Source of the DNA: a virus
DNA: 48,320 nt
Virus record (IMG/VR): IMGVR_UViG_3300009187_000034
Span: 1 to 48,320 of that record
Reading direction: 5' to 3' (one strand)
The first letter of the stretch is position 1. Each line of letters starts with the position of its first letter. The translations under genes and the position numbers were made by a program. The notes beneath the pieces were generated by a model, which saw only the letters and a program-made list of their open reading frames with translations, had not been told where the DNA came from and ran no database searches. Positions 43,193 to 48,320 of the stretch are shown here, piece by piece.

Positions 43193-43830
43193 AATGCACC
43201 TACCTTTCTTCGTTTGATTAACTCGTTGATTTTGATGCTTGGAGAGATTTCTCTCCCGTCCTTTGCTTGCTCAAGCAAGTCTTGTCTTATTCGTTTAGCC
43301 TCTGCGTAGTTGTAGCTATGTTGATCTAGCAAAGCGTGTTGTAGGGGTGTTGCGTCTTCGGGCATTTGATTCTTGTATGAGTAGTAGCGGCTAGCATACG
43401 CCGTGACCTGTTTTTGTAGGTTTGTTTTAAGTTCATCTTGCCACAGGGTTCGCTTCTTCTGCCAATACTCTTTCATTACCTTTGCCCTTTTCTTGGGCAG
43501 GGCTTCACGCTTCTCGGCTATCAGGGCTTCGCCTATCGTGGGGTTCATGTCCCCGCTACTTATTTTATTTCTTATCTCTTTGATGCTTAGCGGTGTTCTG
43601 CGTTTGCGTTGGTTTCTACAGTCTTTGCACAATGAGCTGTACAGCGTGTGCCGTGTGGTTAGGTTCGGTTTGCGTAGCAACGCTTTGCTCTGTGCAAGGG
43701 TGAGCACCCGATGGAAATCTTTTTTGGGTTTGGTTTCACCGCAAGTTTTGCACAGAAGAGTGATGACCGAAGTTGGGAGAGAATTCTCTCCGAGTTGTGT
43801 GTTGACGGATTTTCCCTTGTGCTGGTGCAT
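43189..43830 (-). CDS. Zinc-ribbon basic protein, possible DNA-binding regulator
   Basis: 213 residues from MHQHKGK (AAGGAG upstream decides the start over a longer frame to 43899). CKTCGETKPKKDFHR (Cys27, Cys30) and SLCKDCRNQRKR (Cys68, Cys71) form a two-knuckle zinc ribbon of the kind placed in front of HNH nucleases, but no HNH core follows. The rest is basic and helical. First gene after the promoter region at 43911-43940. Two palindromic repeats lie within it, one perfect (read as GENSL) and one imperfect (read as GREIS). Confidence 0.65.
   Translation of the reverse strand: MHQHKGKSVNTQLGENSLPTSVITLLCKTCGETKPKKDFHRVLTLAQSKALLRKPNLTTRHTLYSSLCKDCRNQRKRRTPLSIKEIRNKISSGDMNPTIGEALIAEKREALPKKRAKVMKEYWQKKRTLWQDELKTNLQKQVTAYASRYYSYKNQMPEDATPLQHALLDQHSYNYAEAKRIRQDLLEQAKDGREISPSIKINELIKRRKVGAL
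43241..43256. repeat. GGAGAGATTTCTCTCC imperfect palindrome, copy 3
   Basis: One central mismatch to the 16-bp palindrome; inside the zinc-ribbon gene near its 3' end. Confidence 0.8.
43776..43791. repeat. GGAGAG-AATT-CTCTCC palindrome, copy 4
   Basis: Perfect copy inside the zinc-ribbon gene, about 40 nt after its start codon, read as Gly-Glu-Asn-Ser-Leu. Confidence 0.9.
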
Positions 43831-43847
43831 GATGTTCTCCTTAAAAA

Positions 43848-43865
43848 TCTGCCAATAGTCTACCA
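43848..43865 (-). repeat. 18-bp inverted repeat, left arm
   Basis: TCTGCCAATAGTCTACCA; exact reverse complement of 44131-44148. The left arm lies in the 5' leader of the zinc-ribbon gene, about 10 nt before its ribosome-binding site. Confidence 0.9.
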
Positions 43866-44130
43866 ATTCACTGCAGGTGGACGCAGTACTAGACGCCACG
43901 AGAAGTATACATTATAAGGCTTGAGAGATATAGTGACCAAGATATATACGAGTCACAGAGTTTTATTAAAGTAACTAAGTTTTTCAACAAGATTACTCTG
44001 TCCACTTTTTTCTCTCTTATTATTATGTATTCTATTCTCTTTTATATATATATAGGTAGGTTGCCAAGTTGACGCAATCATATTCTATATACCTTTGGGG
44101 GTGTCCACTATGTGTCCACTAGTGCTCAAA
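43866..44130. promoter_or_regulatory. AT-rich regulatory region with promoter and iterons, possible origin
   Basis: Within the 43831-44218 gap, no gene seen. It contains AT-rich and pyrimidine-rich tracts including a (TA)n run (about 44044-44054). TGTCCACT occurs three times: 43999-44006, 44102-44109 and 44113-44120. The last two are part of GTGTCCACTA units spaced 11 bp, one helical turn. Bounded by the 18-bp inverted repeat. Iterons, AT-rich DNA and inverted repeats are what replication origins or complex operators contain; which of these applies is not decided by sequence. Confidence 0.5.
43911..43940 (-). promoter_or_regulatory. Leftward promoter
   Basis: Reading leftward: TTGGTC (43940-43935), 18-nt spacer, perfect TATAAT (43916-43911); expected transcription start near 43904, about 75 nt before the zinc-ribbon gene. 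Confidence 0.55.
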
Positions 44131-44148
44131 TGGTAGACTATTGGCAGA
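44131..44148 (+). repeat. 18-bp inverted repeat, right arm
   Basis: TGGTAGACTATTGGCAGA; exact reverse complement of 43848-43865. The two arms point outward and enclose 265 bp. Confidence 0.9.
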
Positions 44149-44199
44149 AAAGGGGGTAAAAGGTGTTCTCCACAATAGCTTGCAGAGAACCTATGTGAT

Positions 44200-44215
44200 G
44201 GAGAGAATTCTCTCC
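44200..44215. repeat. GGAGAG-AATT-CTCTCC palindrome, copy 5
   Basis: Perfect copy 3 nt after the stop codon of the 71-residue gene at 44219-44434. Confidence 0.9.
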
Positions 44216-44218
44216 GAG

Positions 44219-44434
44219 TCATGCCCACTTAGAGCGAGCCAATGCGACTGTTGTCACAATGAACCAACCATCTTGAAAGCCATCATTAGCACCTAACTTC
44301 TTGAGTGCATTGAGTGCTGTCTTGTAGTGGTCGTGGCATTTCATTGTGCCGTCAGTATCTCGTTGGAATGAACAGATAAGCCCGTCCTCTTTGTAGATAA
44401 CATGATAGCCCGTTGGGTTGAGTTTCTTTTTCAT
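44219..44434 (-). CDS. Hypothetical small protein
   Basis: 71 residues: NPTGYHVIYKEDGLICSFQR strands, helix KTALNALKKLGA, closing strand GWFIVTTVALARSKW. AAGGAG site before the ATG. Followed by a palindromic repeat and the 43866-44130 regulatory region, so it may be the last gene of the rightmost early transcript. Unknown function. Confidence 0.6.
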   Translation of the reverse strand: MKKKLNPTGYHVIYKEDGLICSFQRDTDGTMKCHDHYKTALNALKKLGANDGFQDGWFIVTTVALARSKWA

Positions 44435-44438
44435 GGTG

Positions 44439-44597
44439 TTACTCCTTATGTTGTTTGTAAATGGTGATGCTGAACTGATTGAACGCTGACTGCATGGATA
44501 CTTCTACCTCTACTTCTTTGGGTTTTGTGCAGGGTTTCTGCACAACTTGTTGCTTAGCCTGAGCCTTAAGTAAGGCGCATTGTTGCTTGGTTAACAT
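44439..44597 (-). CDS. Small protein, unknown (52 residues)
   Basis: MLTKQQCALLKAQAKQQVVQ, then KPCTKPKEVEVEVSMQSAFN and QFSITIYKQHKE. AAAGGAG ahead of the ATG; spacing of 4 nt to the next gene. Start lies within the last codons of the small HTH-like gene. No family recognised. Confidence 0.55.
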   Translation of the reverse strand: MLTKQQCALLKAQAKQQVVQKPCTKPKEVEVEVSMQSAFNQFSITIYKQHKE

Positions 44598-44734
44598 GGT
44601 GATTCTCCTTTGTAGTGCTTCTGTAATATGGTTTCGATCTTTAGTACTGTGGTGCGTAGGTGCTTGGCAATGTATTCGGGAGATCGACCCTTGTGATACA
44701 TCAAGCAGACGATAAAGCTAGAGAACATAGTCAT
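44591..44734 (-). CDS. Small HTH-like protein (47 residues)
   Basis: MTMFSSFIVCLMYHKGRSPE, then YIAKHLRTTVLKIETILQKH, ending YKGESPC. SPEYIAKHLRTTVLKIETIL reads like a helix-turn-helix with recognition helix TTVLKIETIL. GAGGAG site, and an ATGA overlap with the upstream gene. Might be a minimal DNA-binding regulator; too short to be sure. Confidence 0.5.
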   Translation of the reverse strand: MTMFSSFIVCLMYHKGRSPEYIAKHLRTTVLKIETILQKHYKGESPC

Positions 44735-44955
44735 ACTTGCTCCTCGTATGTTCTGAACCAAAAGGCTAGGCTTTCGTGTGTGCCAGACCTATTATCAGAC
44801 GGCTCGTTACTAAACCGCAGTACATACTGATGGTCGCACTTGTACATATCCGCAGGCTCATACTTTTGAATAGGCACAAACACAGTACCCAAGAACTGAC
44901 AGGCAGGACAATCGTGTTCGTACAAAGGTGTTGCTAAGTGTTTCATTGATGACAT
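44731..44955 (-). CDS. Small protein with Cys-pair, unknown
   Basis: 74 residues: EHDCPACQFLGTVFV has a CxxC knuckle and a later KCDHQYVLRF could supply further metal ligands. AAGGAG site before the ATG. A palindromic repeat lies about 22 nt upstream in the mRNA, able to pair with the ribosome-binding site. No family recognised. Confidence 0.55.
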   Translation of the reverse strand: MSSMKHLATPLYEHDCPACQFLGTVFVPIQKYEPADMYKCDHQYVLRFSNEPSDNRSGTHESLAFWFRTYEEQV

Positions 44956-44977
44956 GGTGTTTCTCCTTCGTTGGTTG

Positions 44978-44993
44978 GGAGAGAATTCTCTCC
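44978..44993. repeat. GGAGAG-AATT-CTCTCC palindrome, copy 6
   Basis: Perfect copy 4 nt after the stop codon of the gene at 44998-45225 and upstream of the next ribosome-binding site. Confidence 0.9.
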
Positions 44994-44997
44994 GAGG

Positions 44998-45225
44998 TTA
45001 ACCCCACACAGAGATGTGTGAAGTGAGTTCATACGACAAGCGATCGTGGAGATCGTCCCAATCATATGTGGTGAGCCTGTGCTTTTGATCTCTAGCCAAC
45101 TCAATGAGTTTGGCAAGGTCTTGCGGAGACATGGACAATACAACGCTGTTCCGCTTGAACTCTTTGTAGTCAATGGCTATTGGCTTAGCCTTCTTTGGGA
45201 TTGGTTTTGCTGGTGCTTTTTGCAT
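44998..45225 (-). CDS. Hypothetical small basic protein
   Basis: 75 residues. Basic N-terminus (KAPAKPIPKKAKPIAIDYKE), then helical SPQDLAKLIELARDQKHR and TTYDWDDLHDRLSYEL. No known domain. The 87 bp upstream (45226-45312) hold no gene. Confidence 0.55.
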   Translation of the reverse strand: MQKAPAKPIPKKAKPIAIDYKEFKRNSVVLSMSPQDLAKLIELARDQKHRLTTYDWDDLHDRLSYELTSHISVWG

Positions 45226-45312
45226 GATTAACTCCTGTGTTGTGGTACTTGTTGGTGGGAAAGGGCAAGACTTGACACGAAACTAAACAGCCTTGAAGCC
45301 TCGCCCTCTCGG

Positions 45313-45735
45313 TTACTTGCGTGAAACACGCTTGAAAAACTTCTCCTGCTGAGCTTTAGTCATTGACTCAACCAAAGCCAAAGCCTGCTCCACAACATCT
45401 ACCTGAGCTGATACTGTTGCTGAGTCCTTCTTAGTCTCAGGGCGAATGATGTGATACCTAAAGTCAGAATAGGCTCTTGAATAGGCGTTGTTGTGCTCCT
45501 TGTTGCGTTGAGTACGGCTCTTGGAGAGAATTCTCTCCGCAACTTGTTGCGTAACATCTAATTGACCCATCAAGTGTTGCGTGACCCACTCCTTGAGCCT
45601 GTCGGCTCGTGTTGTGCTGTCGGCTTTCTTGTACTCCAAATGCCACACAAGAGATGACTCACGCAACAAGCGGGCTTGAGTGCCTAGACCAAAGGCGAAT
45701 TGTGAATAAGATACAACGATTGAGTTTTGTTTCAT
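45313..45735 (-). CDS. Hypothetical protein, first gene of the early operon
   Basis: 140 residues, helical, basic: QARLLRESSLVWHLEYKKAD, LKEWVTQHLMGQLDVTQQVAERI, and a C-terminal VEQALALVESMTKAQQEKFFKRV. AAGGAG site. A perfect palindrome is embedded in a different frame from the other genes (read as ERILS). Directly downstream of the leader RNA and terminator at 45757-45951, so its expression may depend on readthrough. Unknown function. Confidence 0.6.
   Translation of the reverse strand: MKQNSIVVSYSQFAFGLGTQARLLRESSLVWHLEYKKADSTTRADRLKEWVTQHLMGQLDVTQQVAERILSKSRTQRNKEHNNAYSRAYSDFRYHIIRPETKKDSATVSAQVDVVEQALALVESMTKAQQEKFFKRVSRK
45523..45538. repeat. GGAGAG-AATT-CTCTCC palindrome, copy 7
   Basis: Perfect copy inside the 140-residue gene, here in another reading frame than in the other coding copies. 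Confidence 0.9.
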
Positions 45736-45756
45736 GGTATTACTCCTTGATTAAGA

Positions 45757-45789
45757 TAAAAAAAATCGGCTGAAAACTTCTCAACCGAT
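45757..45789 (-). terminator. Intrinsic terminator before the early operon
   Basis: Reading leftward: ATCGGTTGA / TCAGCCGAT stem (9 pairs including one G-U), 7-nt loop, then a run of eight T. Strong rho-independent terminator, only about 20 nt before the first early gene start codon. Confidence 0.8.
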
Positions 45790-45951
45790 ACCTCTATTAT
45801 AAAGATTGGGGTATTTTTTAAACGATTTGAACCCCACCCGATACCCACCAACCTGTTTGGTCGTCAAGCCTGCTTGTCCCCCAGATCACTGTTCCTCAGC
45901 CATTCCGTTGAATTTTGTCAAATCTTGTATAAAAGCGATTTACCGGGGGGT
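45757..45951 (-). ncRNA. Candidate leader or small RNA (about 195 nt)
   Basis: Defined by a consensus leftward promoter at 45958-45986 and the intrinsic terminator. The interior is clearly more GC-rich and structured than its surroundings: ACCAA-ACAGG-TTGGT hairpin, CAAG-CAGG-CTTG hairpin, and a long-range GGGTAT / ATACCC pair with an alternative GGGGT / ACCCC pairing. I saw no convincing ORF in it. Could be a free small RNA, an attenuator, or an antitermination element for the early operon. No known RNA family recognised. Confidence 0.4.
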
Positions 45952-45957
45952 ATAAAT

Positions 45958-45986
45958 TTTATAAAAAATGCTAGGGGTTATGTCAA
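45958..45986 (-). promoter_or_regulatory. Strong leftward promoter
   Basis: Reading leftward: perfect TTGACA (45986-45981), 17-nt spacer, TATAAA (45963-45958). Best sigma70-type promoter in the window and pointing into the early operon; expected start near 45951. Confidence 0.75.
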
Positions 45987-46057
45987 ACTTTATACAGAAA
46001 AGTGCATGAAATTTCAATAAAAAAACATGCAAAACTAAATGATGCAGCGCAACAAAA

Positions 46058-46075
46058 TGTGTAATATAATACACA
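46058..46075 (+). promoter_or_regulatory. Rightward -10 box within an operator-like dyad
   Basis: TATAAT (46065-46070) lies in the middle of TGTGTA-ATATAA-TACACA, a 6-bp-arm dyad. The -35 region (ATGCAG at 17-nt spacing) is poor, suggesting an activator or a phage-specific factor. Drives the small ORF starting at 46101 and perhaps the terminases. Confidence 0.5.
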
Positions 46076-46100
46076 AACTAATAACCTAAAGGAGAAAACC

Positions 46101-46217
46101 ATGTTTGATTTCACTAAACAAACCAAGCAGTTCGAGCAGTTGGCAGAGCGCATCAAGGAAGTAAACGATTTTTGGATCGACGCTTTTATTTCAAGCATCA
46201 AGCAGTTCACTAAGTAA
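46101..46217 (+). CDS. 38-residue helical protein between the divergent operons
   Basis: MFDFTKQTKQFEQLAERIKE then VNDFWIDAFISSIKQFTK. Amphipathic helix, superficially phasin-like at its start. AAAGGAG 7 nt before the ATG is among the best ribosome-binding sites in the window, and a strong hairpin follows 5 nt after the stop. No family recognised. Confidence 0.55.
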   Translation: MFDFTKQTKQFEQLAERIKEVNDFWIDAFISSIKQFTK

Positions 46218-46222
46218 TAAAA

Positions 46223-46247
46223 AACCCCCACGTCTTAGGTGGGGGTT
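46223..46247. terminator. Strong GC hairpin, terminator better placed for leftward transcription
   Basis: AACCCCCAC / GTGGGGGTT, 9 perfect pairs, 7-nt loop. On the minus strand it is followed by TTTTTTATT; on plus only by TTCAAAA. Sits just after the 38-residue gene. It would block antisense transcription coming from the right, or act as a poor terminator or 3' end stabiliser for the plus transcript. Confidence 0.6.
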
Positions 46248-46387
46248 CAAAAAATGCCCTACTAATCAACACCAACGCCCAAACGAAGGAGGAAAAGCGC
46301 TGGTAAACAAATTATACACAAAAACTAAAAAACAATATATACTCCAGCCATACGTGAGCACCACACGCAACCAAAGGGGAATAGCAT

Positions 46388-46966
46388 TTGTTTTTAGAAC
46401 ACCTAGTCACAGCATCTGCAGCAGACTTTGTACCGGACATCCTGCCCGACAAGACCCCTTTCACTGAATTAAATACCACCACACCAGCGCAAACGCTAAA
46501 CGCCCAGAAGAAAACATCTGACTGGTTAGCCCAGTTTGACGACGATGACGAAGCAACGCTTACTAAAACCCAAGAAGAAAAAGTAACCGACACTTTCAAC
46601 GCTTTAACCCGTGCAGACCCCAACGCAAAAAACAAATTACTACAGCTCGACCTGCCAGAAGAGATAAAAGCAGCTATTGGAATGGTGACGGCCTACCAGT
46701 GGAAGTTTGTTGAGCAGGCAGAAAACTTAAGAAGCCTTGCGGTATCGAAAATAGTAAAAGAAATTGAGCACCCCGACGCCCGTATCAGGCTTAAAGCATT
46801 GGAAATGCTAGGAAAAGTTACAGAAGTGGCGTTGTTCACCGACAGAGTCCAAGTAAAAACAGAAGAAATCAGTGACGAAGAGTTAGATAAACAGATCAAA
46901 GACAAACTTGAGCGGTACATGGGCGCTGTTGATGTAGTAGATGCCGATGTTAAGGATGTAGAGTAG
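46388..46966 (+). CDS. terS: Terminase small subunit
   Basis: 192 residues with TTG start (AAAGGGG 7 nt upstream, no better ATG before). Acidic N-terminus (FDDDDEATLTKTQ), helical core LPEEIKAAIGMVTAYQWKF and VEQAENLRSLAVSKIVKEIE, then HPDARIRLKALEMLGKVTEVALFTDRVQV and an acidic helical end. This core is characteristic of small terminases in related uncultured podophages, and the large subunit follows 2 nt later. It recognises the packaging site and regulates the large subunit. The gap 46218-46387 before it holds no gene beyond the hairpin. Confidence 0.72.
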   Translation: MFLEHLVTASAADFVPDILPDKTPFTELNTTTPAQTLNAQKKTSDWLAQFDDDDEATLTKTQEEKVTDTFNALTRADPNAKNKLLQLDLPEEIKAAIGMVTAYQWKFVEQAENLRSLAVSKIVKEIEHPDARIRLKALEMLGKVTEVALFTDRVQVKTEEISDEELDKQIKDKLERYMGAVDVVDADVKDVE

Positions 46967-46968
46967 TC

Positions 46969-48320
46969 GTGGATTTAGATTTTTTAACTCCCGAAGAAGC
47001 CTTGGCAGCACAAAAGGCACTCAAAGACATGAATAAAGCGCAAAAGATTGCATATCTGAATCTTTTGGAGAAGAAAGAAGAGCGCGGTAATTTAAAACTA
47101 GCGCAGACAAGCCCGATAGAGTTCGCAAAACGCGTATATCCTGGGTTTAAAGTAGGCCCGCACCATAGAAGGTTAGCTAAAATCTTCCAAGACGTAGTCG
47201 ATGGTAAGAAAAAGCGGGTTATTATTAATATTGCACCACGTATGGGTAAGTCGGAGTTTTCTAGCTACCTGTTTCCCGCCTATTTTTTAGGCAACTTCCC
47301 ACACAAGAAGATCATTATGGGAACCCATACGGCGTCTCTCTCCGAAGACTTTGGTCGACGGGTAAGGAACTTAATTGACTCAGAAGAATACAGAGAAATC
47401 TTCCCAGATACCGTTGTTGCGGCGGACCAGAAAGCGGCTGGGAAATGGAGTACAGGTGCTGGTGGTCAGTATTATGCTGCTGGTGTCGGAGGCGCTCTTG
47501 CCGGACGGGGTGCTGACTTATTTGTTATTGATGATCCACATTCCGAACAAGATATGAAGGCTAACAGCCGCCTAGCGTTTGACAATGCGTGGTCTTGGTT
47601 TCAAACAGGTCCGTTGCAACGTTTAATGCCAGGTGGTGCAATCATTGTGATCATGACTCGATGGAGTTTGTTAGATTTGACTGGGCGCTTGCTTGACTAC
47701 CAGACCAAAAACCCAGAAACCATACCTTGGGAGATAGTCGAGCTGCCAGCTATCATGGACGCCGGTACGGAAAATGAGAAATCTTTGTGGCCTGCGCAGT
47801 GGAGCCTAGAAGCGTTAAAAAATACCCAGCAGTCCATTGACCCACGGTACTGGAACGCCCAGTACATGCAAAATCCCACTAGTGACATGAGCGCATTAGT
47901 TGGAAGAAAAGATTGGAAGATATGGGAAGACGATGATCCACCCAAGTGTGAGTACGTAATCCAGTCTTGGGATACGGCGTTCGAGACAAAGAACAACTCA
48001 GACTATTCTGCTTGCACAACCTGGGGTGTTTTCTACGATAACGAGGATAAACGCAACCCCAACATCATCTTGCTAGACGCTTTTAAAGACCGCATGACCT
48101 TTCCAGAGCTAAAGCAAATTGCACTCAAACACTACAAAGAGTGGACGCCAGATGCTTTCATTGTGGAGAAAAAGGCGGCGGGTGCGCCGTTGATACAAGA
48201 GCTGCGGTTGATTGGAATACCTGTACAAGAATTTTCTCCATCCAGAGGCAACGACAAGATGGTCAGATTGAACGCTGTAGCTGATCTGTTTACAAGTGGT
48301 AAAGTATGGGCACCAGATAC
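46969..48320 (+). CDS. terL: Terminase large subunit (runs off the window)
   Basis: About 450 residues visible from a GTG start 2 nt after the small-subunit stop; the C-terminus lies outside the window. ATPase: Walker A INIAPRMGKSEF, Walker B ADLFVIDDPHSE, and coupling-like IVIMTRWSLLDLTGR. RNase H-like nuclease: QSWDTAFETKNNSDYSACTTW with its metal Asp, and DAFIVEKKAAGAPLIQ with its Glu. The enzyme packages phage DNA into proheads. Portal and capsid genes presumably follow outside. The sequence ends GKVWAPDT at the edge. Confidence 0.92.
   Translation, partial: MDLDFLTPEEALAAQKALKDMNKAQKIAYLNLLEKKEERGNLKLAQTSPIEFAKRVYPGFKVGPHHRRLAKIFQDVVDGKKKRVIINIAPRMGKSEFSSYLFPAYFLGNFPHKKIIMGTHTASLSEDFGRRVRNLIDSEEYREIFPDTVVAADQKAAGKWSTGAGGQYYAAGVGGALAGRGADLFVIDDPHSEQDMKANSRLAFDNAWSWFQTGPLQRLMPGGAIIVIMTRWSLLDLTGRLLDYQTKNPETIPWEIVELPAIMDAGTENEKSLWPAQWSLEALKNTQQSIDPRYWNAQYMQNPTSDMSALVGRKDWKIWEDDDPPKCEYVIQSWDTAFETKNNSDYSACTTWGVFYDNEDKRNPNIILLDAFKDRMTFPELKQIALKHYKEWTPDAFIVEKKAAGAPLIQELRLIGIPVQEFSPSRGNDKMVRLNAVADLFTSGKVWAPD

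Noticed and set aside
44040-44060. TA-rich run as a mobile-element insertion scar
   Set aside because: No flanking target duplication or transposase remnant; it fits an AT-rich regulatory tract.
43062-44993. Intergenic palindromes as ordinary rho-independent terminators
   Set aside because: They follow stop codons, but there is no U-run and the stem is only 6 bp, with genes continuing immediately downstream.
41265-45538. Seven palindromes as a CRISPR array
   Set aside because: Spacing is irregular (hundreds of bases), several copies are inside genes, and no cas genes are present.
45757-45951. GTTCAAATC T-loop-like sequence suggesting a tRNA or tmRNA
   Set aside because: The flanking bases do not form a T-stem and no acceptor, D-arm or anticodon arm could be assembled.
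46300-46345. Rightward promoter before the small terminase (TATACT near 46338)
   Set aside because: The -35 region is too far from consensus in this AT-rich gap to support a call.

Overview
This window is part of the genome of a tailed double-stranded DNA phage (class Caudoviricetes), most likely an uncultured aquatic phage with podovirus-like morphology. The evidence is the gene content: small and large terminase, LamG and S74 tail fibres, holin plus M15 endolysin, a tail-nozzle-like protein, a string of Gly/Gln/Ala-rich internal virion proteins ending in a 2,850-residue ejection-type polyvalent protein, and a full replication operon. I see no rRNA, tRNA, integrase, CRISPR array or insertion sequence, so a lytic lifestyle is the simplest reading. 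The host cannot be told from the sequence alone. The window is incomplete at both ends: the large terminase runs off the right edge, the first tail-fibre frame is open through the left edge, and portal, scaffold, major capsid and head-tail connector genes are absent and must lie outside.

Layout. (1) 1-22752, plus strand: late genes. Tail fibres come first, then a lysis block (small membrane protein, 3-TM holin, M15 peptidase endolysin), then the nozzle-like tail protein and internal virion/ejection proteins up to the giant protein with HExxxH motifs. (2) 22736-45735, minus strand: one long, tightly packed early/replication operon convergent with the late genes, with many ATGA or TAATG stop-start overlaps. 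In transcription order (right to left) it begins with about a dozen small unknown proteins, including two tiny membrane proteins. Then follows a MoxR ATPase - VWA/metallopeptidase - DUF3150 module. Next come small regulators and nucleases (winged HTH, VRR-NUC), a glycosyltransferase and family A DNA polymerase. An HExxH protein, a Cas4-like 4Fe-4S nuclease, an HNH protein and an SNF2 helicase come next. The last genes are an SSB-like protein, an HTH protein and an AEP primase-helicase. (3) 45736-46387: a divergent regulatory region. It has a consensus leftward promoter followed by an intrinsic terminator (a probable ~195-nt leader or small RNA), a -10 box inside a dyad next to a 38-residue ORF, and a strong hairpin. 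(4) 46388-48320, plus strand: small terminase (TTG start) and large terminase.

The features I consider most unusual are these. A 16-bp perfect palindrome built on GAATTC recurs seven times within 41265-45538, both inside genes and 3-7 nt after stop codons. A 300-bp promoter/iteron region (43848-44148) is bounded by an 18-bp perfect inverted repeat, suggesting an origin or an invertible promoter. A leader RNA with its own terminator sits between the main early promoter and the early operon. A chaperone-like MoxR/VWA/DUF3150 cassette is embedded in the phage early region. One early ORF has a second full ribosome-binding site inside it. The giant virion protein has an HExxxH rather than HExxH metal-binding motif.
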